Position numbers and translations under genes: made by a program. A stretch of DNA of 64,000 bases from Neisseria weaveri. GTDB taxonomy: Bacteria; Pseudomonadota; Gammaproteobacteria; Burkholderiales; Neisseriaceae. The stretch spans positions 2,108,001 to 2,172,000 of the forward strand of contig NZ_LR134533.1 in the NCBI RefSeq assembly GCF_900638685.1. Direction: 5' to 3'. Position 1 is the stretch's first letter. The number at the start of each line of letters is the position of its first letter. Positions 8,902-18,794 of this stretch are shown here, piece after piece. The notes under the pieces were generated by a model. It was not told the DNA's origin and did not search any database. It worked only from the letters and a program-made list of their open reading frames with translations.

Positions 8902-9109
8902 AAAACGGTTTAGAGATAAGTATAAAGACAAGCAGGATAACGTCTAAGGCGGTTCGCTGGCAATCACAGACCAAAACCTTTGCGCCTATCTTCCGCTCAT
9001 TTCTGAGTTAGGCGCCGCCTGCCCGTTGGCCTATGATGCGATATGCCAGCATCCCCTACGCAGCTGCGCATTGAACTGCACTTACATCGGGAGGGTTGGT
9101 AAAAATCAC

Positions 9110-9141
9110 AGGCCGTCTGAAACCCTGTTTTCAGACGGCCT
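9110..9141. terminator. DUS hairpin terminator of mfd
   Basis: Inverted DUS pair (9110-9121 and 9130-9141) immediately past the mfd stop codon on the minus strand. Confidence 0.6.
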
Positions 9142-9159
9142 TTCTTTCCAGCAGCCCGT

Positions 9160-12100
9160 TTACTTCTCCCCCAACTTCTTCAAAACCGCTTTCACCGCTT
9201 GAATCCGTGTTTCCACATCTTCCATCACCGCGCTTACGCGCAATTTGTCTGCGCCGGCCATGCGGTAGTTTTTGTTGCTTTGCATCAGCAGGATAATCTG
9301 CGCGGGGTCGATGTTGTGGTGTTTGCCGAAGGTGAGGGTAACGGCGTCGCCGGTGGCATCGATCGCGTCTATGCCCATTTCTTTGGCCGTCAGGCGGATG
9401 CGGTGGCTTTCTATCAGGGTTTTGACGGGTTGTTCGGGCAGGCCGAAGCGGTCGACGAGTTCTTCGTGCACGCTGTTGATTTGGCCTTCGGTTTCGCAGG
9501 TGGCGAGGCGTTTGTAGAGCACTAGGCGCTCGTGGATGTCGGGGCAGTAGCTTTCGGGCAAGAGCGCGGGGCTGTGCAGTTTGATTTCGGTGGTTACGCC
9601 CAGCGGTGCATCGAGGTCGGGCTGGCGGCCTTTTTTGAGGTCGCGCACGGCTTGTTTGAGCATTTCGGTGTAGAGGGTGAAGCCGACCTGCATCATTTCG
9701 CCGCTTTGCCCTTCGCCGAGGATTTCGCCGGCGCCGCGGATTTCCAAATCCTGCATGGCAAGGGTGAAGCCTGCGCCGAGTTCGTCGGCGGCGGAAATGG
9801 CATCGAGGCGTTTTTCAGCATCTTTGGTGATGTATTCGGGCGTGAGCAGGTAGGCGTAGGCTTGGTGGTGGCTGCGGCCGACACGCCCGCGCAATTGGTG
9901 CAGTTGGGCAAGGCCGAATTTGTCGGCGCGGTTGATGATGATGGTGTTGGCGTTGGGGATGTCGATGCCGGTTTCAATGATGGTGGAACACAGCAGCAGG
10001 TTGAACCGCTGTTGCAGGAAGTCGCGCATCACTTGTTCGAGTTCGCGCTCGCGTAATTGGCCGTGAGCTACGCCGATACGGGCTTCGGGCAGCAGGGTTT
10101 CGAGGCGTTCGCGCATGTTTTCGATGGTTTCGACTTCGTTGTGTAAAAAGAATACTTGCCCGCCGCGTTTGAGTTCGCGCAGCACGGCTTCGCGCACGCT
10201 GGCTTCGCTGAAGGGCTTGACGAAGGTTTTAACGGCCAAACGGCGGCTGGGCGCGGTGGTGATGAGCGAGAAATCGCGCAATCCTTCGAGCGCCATGCTG
10301 AGGGTGCGCGGAATGGGGGTGGCGGTTAGGGTGAGGATATCGACGTTGGCGCGCAGGCGTTTGAGTTGCTCTTTTTGGCGCACGCCGAAGCGGTGTTCTT
10401 CGTCGATGATAACCAAACCTAAATTTTTGAATTGGATATCGTCTTGCACGAGTTTATGCGTGCCGATAACGATATCGACCGTGCCGTCGGCCATGCCGGC
10501 GAGCGTGGCTTTGGTTTCTTTGCTGCTGTTGAAGCGGGAAAGCTGGGCAACTTTAACGGGAAAATCGGCGAAGCGGTCGCTGAAATTTTGTGCGTGTTGT
10601 TCCACCAGCAGCGTGGTAGGCGCAAGCACGGCCACTTGTTTGCCGCCCATCACGGCCACGAAGGCGGCGCGCAAGGCGACTTCGGTTTTGCCGAAACCGA
10701 CATCGCCGCACACGAGCCTGTCCATCGGCTTGCCTTGGGTGAGGTCTTTGAGTACGGCGGCGATGGCGGCGGCTTGGTCTTCGGTTTCTTCGTAGCCGAA
10801 GCCGTCTGAAAAGGCTTGGTAGTCCAATTCGTTAAACTGGAATTTAAATCCTTCTTGCGCGGCGCGTTGGGCGTAGAGATTGAGCAGTTCGGCGGCGGTG
10901 TCGCGGGCTTTTTCGGCGGCTTTGCGCTTGGCTTTGCCCCATGCAGCGGTGCCCAAGCGGTGCAGTTGCACGTTTTCATAGGCATGGCCGGAATAGCGGC
11001 TGATCAGGTGCAGCTGCGACACGGGCACATAAAGCTGGGCTTCGTTGGCGTATTCGAGCAGCATCATTTCGGTGCTGCCTTCGCCCAAATCCATGCTGAC
11101 CAAGCCCATATAGCGGCCGATGCCGTGCTCTTCGTGTACCACGGGGTCGCCGATGTTGATTTCGGCCAAATCGCGCAAAAGGCCGTCTGAAACTTGAGCG
11201 TGTTTCTTGCGGCGTGCGGTGCGGCTGCGGGCGACGTATTGGTAGAGGTCGGATTCGGTGATGACGGCAAGGCCGGTTGTAGGTCGGATACTTGTATCCG
11301 ACATTTGTGCCGATTGCGTTTTGTCGGATTCAAGAATCCGACCTACGGGTTCTGCATCAATGGACAGGCTACCTGAAAGGCCGTCTGAAAGATGGGCTGC
11401 CGTAGGTCGGATACTGGTATCCGACATTTGCTCTGATTGTGTTTTGTCGGATTCAAGAATCCGACCTACGGGTTCGGCCGATTCGGAAATACCGCCCGCG
11501 TTTTCAGACGGCAGCTGAAACCCGTACGCCAACTGCGTGACGGCAATGCACAGCGGCGCATCGCTGTTTAAAAACGCCTGCCAGCCGTCCACGCTTTTCG
11601 GTTTCAGACCGTGTTGGGCAAAAAAGCCGAGCATGGTTTCGCGGCGGCCTGCGCTTTCGGCGCACAACAGAATCCTGCCCTCAAAGGCCGTCTGAAAACC
11701 GTGCAGGGCGGCGAGCGGGGTTTCGGATTGGCGGTTCACGGCCACATCGGGCAGCGCGTGTTGTTTGCCGTGGAAGTCGGGCAGGATTTGGCCGTAAGGT
11801 TTCAGACGGCCTGCAAACTGGTCTTCACTGAGATACAAATGCTGTGGATGCAAAGGCGGGTAAGTTTCATCGCCCTTAGCCATCGCAAAGCGCGATTTGA
11901 CATCCGACCAAAAGCGCGAAGCCTCGGCGTGCACGTCGCCGATGCAGACCACCAGCGCTTCTTCGCCGATGTAGTCGAACAGCGTGGCCAATTCGTTTTC
12001 AAAAAACAGCGGTAGATAATATTCCACGCCCGCGCCGAAATGGCCGCTGCTCACGGCTTTGTAAACGGTGGCGGCGTTGTAGTCGCCCTCGATTTCTTCG

Positions 12101-12780
12101 CGGAAACGGCTGCGGAAGATTTTTTGCGCGTCGTCGTCGGTCGGGAACTCGTGCGCGGGCAGCAGGCGGATTTCGGAAACGGGCGCGATGGTGCGCTGGG
12201 TGTCGGGGTCGAAGGTTTTGATGCTGTCGATTTCGTCGCCGAACATATCCAAGCGGTAGGGCGCGTCGCTGCCGCTGGGGAAAATATCCAAAATGCCGCC
12301 GCGCAGGGCGAATTCGCCGGCGGCAATCACGTTGGAAACATTGCTGTAACCGGCTTCCACCAAGTTTTCCCGCAGCGCGTCGATATCCAAAGTTTGGCCG
12401 GTTTTCAGCCAAAACGTGCGCCCCATCAAAAACGACACCGGCGCGAGCTTCTGCATGGCGGTGGCCACCGGCACGAACACCGCATCCGCCGCGCCCTGCT
12501 TAATCTGCCACAGCGCGGCCAGCCGTTCCGACACCAAATCGTGATGCGGCGAAAAACGCTCGTAGGGCAGCGTTTCCCAGTCGGGCAGAAACACGGCCTT
12601 ATCCTGCGGGCGGAAAAACTGCCACGCGGTTTGCAGGCGCAGGGCCTGCTCCACATCTTGCGTCAGAATGATTTTAACGGGCTTTTCAGGCAGGCATCGG
12701 GCTAGGAAAAACGGCAGGCTGCCGCGGGAAAGGTCGAGCCAGCGGGATTTTTGGGCGGGGGCGGGGATGGGATAATTCAT
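9160..12780 (-). CDS. mfd: Transcription-repair coupling factor Mfd
   Basis: DNA translocase of 1206 residues that pushes stalled RNA polymerase off lesions and recruits UvrA. N-terminal UvrB-like module ([31 protein letters not shown]), RNA-polymerase interaction domain ([20 protein letters not shown]), superfamily-2 helicase core with Walker [12 protein letters not shown] near residue 693 and DEEH near 793, helicase motif [10 protein letters not shown], and a C-terminal TRCF domain. An insertion at residues about 438-501, in a loop preceding [10 protein letters not shown], is encoded by two 68-base palindromic repeats plus uptake sequences. E. coli Mfd has 1148 residues, and the insert accounts for most of the excess. 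At least six DUS copies lie within the gene. Confidence 0.97.
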   Translation of the reverse strand: MNYPIPAPAQKSRWLDLSRGSLPFFLARCLPEKPVKIILTQDVEQALRLQTAWQFFRPQDKAVFLPDWETLPYERFSPHHDLVSERLAALWQIKQGAADAVFVPVATAMQKLAPVSFLMGRTFWLKTGQTLDIDALRENLVEAGYSNVSNVIAAGEFALRGGILDIFPSGSDAPYRLDMFGDEIDSIKTFDPDTQRTIAPVSEIRLLPAHEFPTDDDAQKIFRSRFREEIEGDYNAATVYKAVSSGHFGAGVEYYLPLFFENELATLFDYIGEEALVVCIGDVHAEASRFWSDVKSRFAMAKGDETYPPLHPQHLYLSEDQFAGRLKPYGQILPDFHGKQHALPDVAVNRQSETPLAALHGFQTAFEGRILLCAESAGRRETMLGFFAQHGLKPKSVDGWQAFLNSDAPLCIAVTQLAYGFQLPSENAGGISESAEPVGRILESDKTQSEQMSDTSIRPTAAHLSDGLSGSLSIDAEPVGRILESDKTQSAQMSDTSIRPTTGLAVITESDLYQYVARSRTARRKKHAQVSDGLLRDLAEINIGDPVVHEEHGIGRYMGLVSMDLGEGSTEMMLLEYANEAQLYVPVSQLHLISRYSGHAYENVQLHRLGTAAWGKAKRKAAEKARDTAAELLNLYAQRAAQEGFKFQFNELDYQAFSDGFGYEETEDQAAAIAAVLKDLTQGKPMDRLVCGDVGFGKTEVALRAAFVAVMGGKQVAVLAPTTLLVEQHAQNFSDRFADFPVKVAQLSRFNSSKETKATLAGMADGTVDIVIGTHKLVQDDIQFKNLGLVIIDEEHRFGVRQKEQLKRLRANVDILTLTATPIPRTLSMALEGLRDFSLITTAPSRRLAVKTFVKPFSEASVREAVLRELKRGGQVFFLHNEVETIENMRERLETLLPEARIGVAHGQLRERELEQVMRDFLQQRFNLLLCSTIIETGIDIPNANTIIINRADKFGLAQLHQLRGRVGRSHHQAYAYLLTPEYITKDAEKRLDAISAADELGAGFTLAMQDLEIRGAGEILGEGQSGEMMQVGFTLYTEMLKQAVRDLKKGRQPDLDAPLGVTTEIKLHSPALLPESYCPDIHERLVLYKRLATCETEGQINSVHEELVDRFGLPEQPVKTLIESHRIRLTAKEMGIDAIDATGDAVTLTFGKHHNIDPAQIILLMQSNKNYRMAGADKLRVSAVMEDVETRIQAVKAVLKKLGEK
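11279..11346. repeat. REP/BIME-like palindromic repeat, copy 1, inside mfd
   Basis: A 68-base element beginning GTAGGTCGGATAC and ending AATCCGACCTAC, so the outer arms are inverted repeats. Each half also contains its own small palindrome (GGATACTTGTATCC; GTCGGATTCAAGAATCCGAC). It is translated in frame on the minus strand as [19 protein letters not shown]. Its twin lies 55 bases to the right. Confidence 0.9.
11366..11389. repeat. Two abutting uptake sequences of different dialects
   Basis: AGGCTACCTGAA (11366-11377), the 12-mer described as the Eikenella dialect, is followed without a gap by AGGCCGTCTGAA (11378-11389), the host AG dialect. Both lie between the two palindromic repeats in mfd. 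Confidence 0.8.
11402..11469. repeat. REP/BIME-like palindromic repeat, copy 2, inside mfd
   Basis: Second 68-base copy, same length and arms as copy 1 with a few substitutions in the central loop. It reads in frame as [19 protein letters not shown]. Because 68 is not a multiple of three, the DNA between and beside the copies must compensate to keep the frame open. Confidence 0.9.
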
Positions 12781-12800
12781 ATGGATACGGATAGCAGTTT

Positions 12801-12829
12801 AGGCCGTCTGAAACATTTTCAGACGGCCT
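12801..12829. repeat. Inverted DUS pair in the mfd-pip divergent region
   Basis: Inverted AGGCCGTCTGAA pair with a 5-base loop between two divergently transcribed starts, where a terminator would have no obvious job. A further single DUS lies at 12877-12888. Confidence 0.6.
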
Positions 12830-12934
12830 GTGTTGAAGATGCGCTTATTTTATCATGTATCCCGTGCTCCATTTACAGGCCGTCTGAAAAAGGTTTAGCA
12901 TGGAAGCATTGTTTGTTATTCAGGAGCCAATCAA

Positions 12935-13870
12935 ATGTATCCGATTCAAGAACCTTACAACAGCGGCTTGTTAAAAGTATCCGACATCCATCAAATTTAT
13001 TGGGAAGAATCCGGCAACCCGCACGGCATTCCGGTGATTTTTCTGCACGGCGGGCCGGGCGCGGGGGCATCGCCGAAAGCGCGCGGCTTTTTCAACCCCC
13101 GCAAATACCGCGTGGTGATTATCGACCAGCGCGGTTGCGGGCGTTCGCTGCCCTATGCCGAAACGCGCGAAAACACCACTTGGGATTTGGTGGCGGACAT
13201 CGAAAAAGTGCGCGAAATGCTCGGTATCGACACATGGCTGGTATTCGGCGGCTCATGGGGCAGCACGCTTTCGCTGGCTTACGCACAAACCCATCCGGAA
13301 CGTGTGCGTGGCTTGATTTTGCGCGGCATCTTCTTGGGGCGGCAGAGTGAAATCCGCTGGCTCAACGAGCAAGGCGGTGCGGAACACATCTACCCCGAAC
13401 AGTGGCAGCATTATCTCGCCCCCGTGTCCGAAGCAAAGCGCGGTGCAATCGTGCAGGCCTATCATGAAATGCTGTTCGGCCAAGACCGCGAACAGGCTCT
13501 GCGGGCGGCGAAAGCATGGGCGGAATGGGAAAGCTGGCTGGTGCAGTTCGACCCGAAACCGGTGGAAGAAGATGCGGAACAGGCGTTGGCGATTTCGCGC
13601 ATCGAAAACCATTATTTCGTCAACGGCTGCTGGTTGGAGAACGAAAAAGCATTGCTGGCGAATGTAGACAAAATCCGCCATATCCCCACCGTGATCGTGC
13701 AGGGGCGTTACGACATCTGCACGCCGATGCAGAGCGCGTGGGAATTGAAGCAGGCATTCCCCGAAGCTGATTTGCGGATTGTGCAAGGCGGACATGCGGC
13801 GTTTGAGGGCGAAGTGGCCAAAGGCTTGGTGCGGGCGGCGGACGAGTTTGCCGATAAATTGGCCGTCTGA
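12935..13870 (+). CDS. pip: Proline iminopeptidase
   Basis: Cytoplasmic serine peptidase of 311 residues that removes N-terminal proline from peptides. Alpha/beta-hydrolase fold with oxyanion-hole motif HGGPGAG (about residues 39-45), QRGCGRS, and nucleophile elbow GGSWGS with Ser107. The remaining triad members read as Asp260 (GRYDICTP) and His287 (GGHAAFEG). Length and motifs match the S33 family throughout. ATG 12935 is preceded by AGGAG at about 12921-12925. It is transcribed away from mfd and converges with hemE. Confidence 0.95.
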   Translation: MYPIQEPYNSGLLKVSDIHQIYWEESGNPHGIPVIFLHGGPGAGASPKARGFFNPRKYRVVIIDQRGCGRSLPYAETRENTTWDLVADIEKVREMLGIDTWLVFGGSWGSTLSLAYAQTHPERVRGLILRGIFLGRQSEIRWLNEQGGAEHIYPEQWQHYLAPVSEAKRGAIVQAYHEMLFGQDREQALRAAKAWAEWESWLVQFDPKPVEEDAEQALAISRIENHYFVNGCWLENEKALLANVDKIRHIPTVIVQGRYDICTPMQSAWELKQAFPEADLRIVQGGHAAFEGEVAKGLVRAADEFADKLAV

Positions 13871-13944
13871 AAATGGAAATGGTTTGAAGCAAAACGTTTT
13901 GTCGGTTTTTGAAGAATTCAAATCATTAAGGGTCAATATTGATA

Positions 13945-13976
13945 AGGCCGTCTGAAAACAGTTTTTCAGACGGCCT
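13945..13976. terminator. DUS hairpin between convergent pip and hemE
   Basis: Twelve-bp inverted DUS pair with flanking A and T runs, 74 bases past the pip stop and 22 bases before the hemE stop. Confidence 0.65.
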
Positions 13977-13997
13977 CAATGCTATTTCAAACGCGGA

Positions 13998-15059
13998 TTA
14001 ACGGTGATAGTGTCGAGACAATTCGTGCACCGTGTCCACCAGCAATTTAGCGTGTTCGGGGTCGGCATGTTGGTTGATGCCGTGGCCGAGATTGAACACA
14101 TGGCCGCTGCCGTTGCCGTATGCTTCCAGAATGCGGGCGGCTTCGGCACGGATGCTCTCCGGCGTGCCGAACAGGGCGAACGGGTCGAAATTGCCTTGCA
14201 GCGCCACTTTACCGCCCACGCGCTTGCGGGCTTCGCCGATGTTGCACGTCCAATCCAAGCCGAGGGCATCGGCACCGGTGTCGGCCATTTTTTCCAGCCA
14301 CAAACCGCCGCCTTTGGTAAATACAATTACCGGCACGCGGCGGCCTTCGCTTTCTCGTTTCAAACCGCCGACAATCTGCTTCATGTAGCGCAGACTGAAG
14401 GCTTCAAACGCCTCATCGCTCAACACGCCGCCCCATGTATCGAAAATCTGCACCGCCTGCGCGCCCGCATCGATTTGCGCGTTCAGATAGGCGGTTACGG
14501 CTTGGGCGTTGACATCCAAAATCTTGTGCAGCAAGTCGGGGCGCGAATACATCATGGTTTTGATGGTGCGGAATTCCTTGCTGCTGCCGCCTTCCACCAT
14601 ATAGCAGGCCAGCGTAAACGGGCTGCCGGAAAAACCGATTAAAGGCACGCGGCCGTCTAAGGCTTTGCGGATGGAGGTAACGGCATCAAACACATATTGC
14701 AGCTTGCCCATGTCCGGCACTTCCAGCTTGGCGATGTCGGCTTCATGCTGCAAAGCACGCTCGAATTTGGGGCCTTCGCCTTCGGCAAAATACAAGCCCA
14801 AACCCATCGCATCGGGCACGGTTAAGATGTCGGAAAACAGAATCGCCGCGTCCAGATCGAAACGCTCCAGCGGCTGAATGGTCACTTCGGTGGCCAGCTC
14901 GGTGTTTTTGCACAAATCCAGAAAACTGCCTGCGCGGGCGCGGGTGGCTTTGTATTCGGGCAGATAGCGGCCTGCCTGACGCATCATCCAAATCGGTGTG
15001 TATTCAACGGGTTGCTTAAGCAAGGCACGCAAAAAGGTGTCGTTTTTCAAAGGAGTCAT
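13998..15059 (-). CDS. hemE: Uroporphyrinogen decarboxylase
   Basis: Cytoplasmic enzyme of heme biosynthesis that decarboxylates the four acetate side chains of uroporphyrinogen III to give coproporphyrinogen III. The product is 353 residues, the usual length. Family signatures include [15 protein letters not shown] near residue 20, the internal block [16 protein letters not shown], and the C-terminal [14 protein letters not shown]. The start at 15059 ([10 protein letters not shown]) fits the family; a longer frame to 15122 adds residues without similarity. Confidence 0.97.
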   Translation of the reverse strand: MTPLKNDTFLRALLKQPVEYTPIWMMRQAGRYLPEYKATRARAGSFLDLCKNTELATEVTIQPLERFDLDAAILFSDILTVPDAMGLGLYFAEGEGPKFERALQHEADIAKLEVPDMGKLQYVFDAVTSIRKALDGRVPLIGFSGSPFTLACYMVEGGSSKEFRTIKTMMYSRPDLLHKILDVNAQAVTAYLNAQIDAGAQAVQIFDTWGGVLSDEAFEAFSLRYMKQIVGGLKRESEGRRVPVIVFTKGGGLWLEKMADTGADALGLDWTCNIGEARKRVGGKVALQGNFDPFALFGTPESIRAEAARILEAYGNGSGHVFNLGHGINQHADPEHAKLLVDTVHELSRHYHR

Positions 15060-15186
15060 ATCCGGCTTTCGAACAGGTTTGAGACAGCTGAAGATAATAT
15101 CATGATTTATTTCAGGCTTCATGATGATTTGAGATAGATGGAATTTATTGCGCCTGCGTATCGGTGGTGGGTTGGGGAATAAAAAA

Positions 15187-15216
15187 CATCAGGGCCGAAC
15201 GGTATCGGCCCTGATG
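15187..15216 (-). terminator. Rho-independent terminator of the ETF-QO gene
   Basis: Perfect 12-bp inverted repeat CATCAGGGCCGA/TCGGCCCTGATG with a 6-base loop, followed on the minus strand by six U residues (A run at 15181-15186). It is one of the few classical, non-DUS terminators here. Confidence 0.85.
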
Positions 15217-15249
15217 GAGAGTGTCGGATAAGTACCGGTAGATTAGCGG

Positions 15250-16899
15250 TTACATCGCTCCGTAGTTCGGGCCGCCGCCGCCTTCGGGGCAGACCCATGT
15301 GATATTTTGGGTCGGATCTTTGATGTCGCAAGTTTTGCAGTGGACGCAGTTTTGAGCGTTGATTTGCAGTTTCGGTCCGCCGTTTTCCTGAACAATTTCG
15401 TAAACGCCGGCCGGACAATAGCGCGTTTCGGGAGAAGCGTATTCGCGGTGGTTGACCTTGATCATAGTATCGGGATTGGCCAGCTTCAGGTGGGAAGGTT
15501 GGTTTTCTTCATGGCTGACGTTGGCAAGGAATACGCTGCTTAAACGGTCGAAGGTCAGCTTGTTGTCCGGTTTCGGATAGTTGATGGGTTGGCAGGCCGA
15601 AGCTTTTTTCAGCGATTTGTGGTCGCTGCCGTGATGGCTGATGGTCCACGGGGTTTTACCTTTGAAAACGTATTGTTCCAAGCCGTTGTAAACGATGGCA
15701 GGCCACAAACCCCACTTGAAAGCGGGGCGGATATTTCTTGCGGCGTGCAGCTCTTCAAACAGCCAGCTCTGTTTGAATAAGTCGTTGTAGGCAACCGCTT
15801 CCGCGCCGTTTTCGCCCGCTTCTTCGGCAAGAACGGGAAACACGGCTTCGGCGGCCAGCATGGCGGATTTCATGGCGGTGTGTATGCCTTTGATACGCGG
15901 CATATTGAGGAAGCCTGCGGCATCGCCGACCAAAACGCCGCCTTTAAAGCTTAATTTGGGCAGGCTTTGCAAACCGCCTTCAACCAGCGCGCGTGCGCCA
16001 TAGGCAATACGGCGGCCGTTTTCAAAGGTTTTACGGATTTCCGGATGGGTTTTGAAGCGTTGGAATTCTTCAAACGGCGACATATAAGGGTTTTGATAGT
16101 CCAAACCGACCACAAAACCGACGGCAACTTGGTTGTTGTCGAGATGGTAGATGAACGAGCCGCCATAGGTTTTACTGTCTAACGGCCAGCCTGTGCTGTG
16201 TACCACCAAACCGGGTTGGCATTGCTCCGCCGGCACTTCCCAGATTTCTTTGATACCGATGCCGTAGGTTTGCGCCTGACTGTCTCTGTCGAGGGCAAAC
16301 TGCTTGATGATCTGCTTGCTCAGCGAGCCGCGGCAGCCTTCTGCGAAAATGGTTTGCTGAGCCCATAATTCCATGCCCGGCTGGAAGTTGCCGGTGGGTT
16401 CGCCGTCTTTGCCGACGCCCATATTGCCGGTAGCAATGCCTTTGACCGAGCCGTCGGCATGATAGAGAATTTCGGAAGCGGCAAAGCCGGGATAAATTTC
16501 CACGCCCAGATTTTCCGCCTGTTCGGCCAGCCAGCGGCACAGTTGGCCGAGGCTGATGATGTAGTTGCCGAGGTTGTTGAAACTGGGTGTGGTTGGGAGT
16601 TTGAACGCTTTGTTTTCTGTTAGAAACAGCACTTTGTCTTCGGTAACGCTGCGGGTGAGCGGTGCGCCCAAGGCTTGCCAGTCGGGAAACAGCTCGCCGA
16701 GTGTGCGCGGATCGATTACCGCGCCGGATAAAATATGCGCGCCGACTTCGGAACCTTTTTCAACCACGCAGATGCTGATTTCACGCTCTGCCTTTGCGGC
16801 AAGCTGTTTCAGCCTTATCGCTGCACTGAGGCCGGACGGGCCGGCACCGACGATGACAACATCGTATTGCATGCTGTCGCGTTCAATAAGTTCGGTCAT
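15250..16899 (-). CDS. etfD: Electron transfer flavoprotein-ubiquinone oxidoreductase
   Basis: Membrane-associated FAD and 4Fe-4S enzyme of 549 residues that passes electrons from reduced ETF to ubiquinone. The N-terminal dinucleotide-binding motif is VVIVGAGPSGLSAAIRL (from about residue 14). Substrate and FAD regions include GAHILSGAVIDP and GVLVGDAAGFLN. The C-terminal ferredoxin-like cluster is CVHCKTCDIKDP with a final Cys in WVCPEGGGGPNY. Length matches bacterial and mitochondrial ETF-QO. It lies alone on the minus strand with its own terminator; the etfAB partners are not in the window. An in-frame ATG at codon 10 (MQYDVVIVGA) is an alternative start. Confidence 0.93.
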   Translation of the reverse strand: MTELIERDSMQYDVVIVGAGPSGLSAAIRLKQLAAKAEREISICVVEKGSEVGAHILSGAVIDPRTLGELFPDWQALGAPLTRSVTEDKVLFLTENKAFKLPTTPSFNNLGNYIISLGQLCRWLAEQAENLGVEIYPGFAASEILYHADGSVKGIATGNMGVGKDGEPTGNFQPGMELWAQQTIFAEGCRGSLSKQIIKQFALDRDSQAQTYGIGIKEIWEVPAEQCQPGLVVHSTGWPLDSKTYGGSFIYHLDNNQVAVGFVVGLDYQNPYMSPFEEFQRFKTHPEIRKTFENGRRIAYGARALVEGGLQSLPKLSFKGGVLVGDAAGFLNMPRIKGIHTAMKSAMLAAEAVFPVLAEEAGENGAEAVAYNDLFKQSWLFEELHAARNIRPAFKWGLWPAIVYNGLEQYVFKGKTPWTISHHGSDHKSLKKASACQPINYPKPDNKLTFDRLSSVFLANVSHEENQPSHLKLANPDTMIKVNHREYASPETRYCPAGVYEIVQENGGPKLQINAQNCVHCKTCDIKDPTQNITWVCPEGGGGPNYGAM

Positions 16900-17091
16900 G
16901 GTTGTTATCCTGAAGTTTTTTGTTTGTAAACGGCGGTTTGCACCGTTCCGTATTTCTTGATAGGGGTTACCGGCTGTTTTCAGACGGCCTTGTCATAGAA
17001 AAGCGGTTTGCAGACAAGCGTGAAGCAGAATAATCTTGCTGTAAAACATGAAATTATACAATATCGGCCACAGCTGTTAAACCACTAAAAA

Positions 17092-17117
17092 AGGCCGTCT
17101 GAAATTTCAGACGGCCC
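17092..17117. terminator. DUS hairpin after the SLC6-type transporter
   Basis: Inverted DUS pair with a 2-base loop and a 5' A run, 22 bases past the transporter stop (minus strand). Confidence 0.6.
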
Positions 17118-17139
17118 GGATGCTTAAACCAAGGATAAA

Positions 17140-18477
17140 TTAAATCCAACCGAGCGTATTGGCAAAAACCAACACAATGGCAATCGGCGTCAGATAGCGC
17201 AGCGCGTTATACCAAAGCTGCGGAACCAAAGCCGGCATCGTGCTGCCCGAACGCATATGGTTTATGACGGTATGGCGGTCTTGAACCCAAGCCACAAACA
17301 GCGAAATACACAGCGCACCCACAGGCATAATCCACGCCGTAATCAAATAATCCCAAAGATCAAACACCGTTTTGCCGAACACCGTAAAATCCTGCATCAC
17401 CCCGAACGACAAGGCCGAAGGAATCCCGACCAGAAAAATAGCCAAACCGATTTGCCATGTGCGGCTGCGCCGTTTGCTTTCATCATTGCGGATAACCGCC
17501 GCAATCACCGTTTCCAACATAGCAAACGCCGAAGTCAACGTTGCAAACGAAACCAAAACCATAAACACTGCAAACAGCACTTCGCCGAACGGAATATGCT
17601 GGAACACCGCAGGCAGCACCACAAAAATCAGCCCCGGCCCCTGATCCGGCTTAAAGCCGAAGGCAAAAACCGCCGGAAAAATCACCAAGCCCGCCAGCAG
17701 TGACACCAACAGATTCAGCCACATCACACTATTGGCCGAACGGAACACATCCTGCTTCTCCCCCAAATACGCAGCATAAGTAATCATGGCCGACACACCC
17801 AAGCTCAACGCAAAAAACGCCTGACCCAAGGCCACCAGCATCGTTTGTGGATTAAAATAATGCCAATCCGGTTTCAGCAGAAACTCCACCCCGGCCATCG
17901 CCCCCGGCAGGCTGACCGAGCGCACAACCAACACCAAAAACAAAATAAACAGCGCCGGCATCAAATACTTATTGGCCTTTTCAATGCCCCCCGAAATGCC
18001 GCTGCGCACCACCCAAACCGTCATCAGCATAAACAGGCCCTGATAAAACAGCACACCCCGAGGATCGGCAATCGTTTGCCCGAACAGCGCCCCGAAATCC
18101 GTTCCCGCATCAACCGAACCGCTAAACGCATGCACCACATAATTCAAAACCCAGCCGCCGACCACGCTGTAAAAAGACAGCAAGATAAAGCAAGCCAGCA
18201 CACCCAAACGCCCGACCCAATGCCAAAGACTGCCCGGCGCCAACGTTTTAAACGCATCAACCGCATTCTTACCGCTTTTACGGCCGATATAAAACTCAGC
18301 CAGCAAAACAGGCAAACCGATTAACACGGTAAACAGCAGAAACAGCAGAAAAAAGACAGCGCCACCGTTGGTACCGGCGGTATAAGGGAATTTCCAAATA
18401 GCACCCAAACCGATGGCCGAACCGGCGGCGGAAAGGATAAAGCCGATTCTGGAAGACCAAGAAGCGGATGTTTTCAT
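17140..18477 (-). CDS. Sodium-dependent transporter, NSS/SLC6 family
   Basis: Inner-membrane sodium symporter of 445 residues with about eleven hydrophobic spans. TM1 carries the NSS signature GSAIGLGAIWKFPY, followed by NGGAVFFLLFL and GLPVLLAEFYIG. Bacterial members move amino acids or related amines; the substrate cannot be read here. I start it at 18477 (MKTSASWSSRIGFIL) because family similarity begins there and AAGG lies nine bases upstream. An open frame to 18591 only adds non-family residues. The region upstream is AT-rich and ends at the tandem DUS array. Confidence 0.9.
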   Translation of the reverse strand: MKTSASWSSRIGFILSAAGSAIGLGAIWKFPYTAGTNGGAVFFLLFLLFTVLIGLPVLLAEFYIGRKSGKNAVDAFKTLAPGSLWHWVGRLGVLACFILLSFYSVVGGWVLNYVVHAFSGSVDAGTDFGALFGQTIADPRGVLFYQGLFMLMTVWVVRSGISGGIEKANKYLMPALFILFLVLVVRSVSLPGAMAGVEFLLKPDWHYFNPQTMLVALGQAFFALSLGVSAMITYAAYLGEKQDVFRSANSVMWLNLLVSLLAGLVIFPAVFAFGFKPDQGPGLIFVVLPAVFQHIPFGEVLFAVFMVLVSFATLTSAFAMLETVIAAVIRNDESKRRSRTWQIGLAIFLVGIPSALSFGVMQDFTVFGKTVFDLWDYLITAWIMPVGALCISLFVAWVQDRHTVINHMRSGSTMPALVPQLWYNALRYLTPIAIVLVFANTLGWI

Positions 18478-18794
18478 AAAATTTGCCTTAAACAGGAAAA
18501 ACAGGCACGACATGCCCGAAAAAATAAAACGGCAGACGGATAATGTTGGGGCCGTCTGAAAAAAAACGGCATATTTTAACAAGCCGTACAAAGAGATGTA
18601 AATTCAAGTGAAGCGCAGGAAACTGCCGTTATACGCCGTATTCATTTTATTTTATTTATTTTTATTGCGAATATTTTAAAATTTATGATTTTATATTTTA
18701 AAAATTCACATTATATTGAACAGTAATTTTTAGTAGGAGAATGAGCTTGATACGAACCGCTTTTTAACAAGGCCGTCTGAAAACCAACCGCGTT
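18478..18794. other. AT-rich intergenic region upstream of the SLC6-type transporter
   Basis: About 320 bases with no gene. The segment about 18640-18720 is almost pure A/T (several TTTTATTT and ATTTTAAAA runs) and could carry the transporter promoter, but I cannot place -35 and -10 boxes with confidence. A DUS at about 18771 faces the first unit of the array, making an inverted pair with a loop of about a dozen bases. Confidence 0.4.

Noticed and set aside
8982..9015. GCGCCTA...TAGGCGC inverted repeat between the nuclease gene and mfd as a small RNA or terminator
   Set aside because: Only a 7-bp stem with a 20-base loop and no T run.
12040..12705. 221-codon plus-strand frame opposite mfd
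   Set aside because: Antisense to the conserved UvrB-like part of Mfd; Gly/Ala/Val-rich shadow typical of antisense frames.
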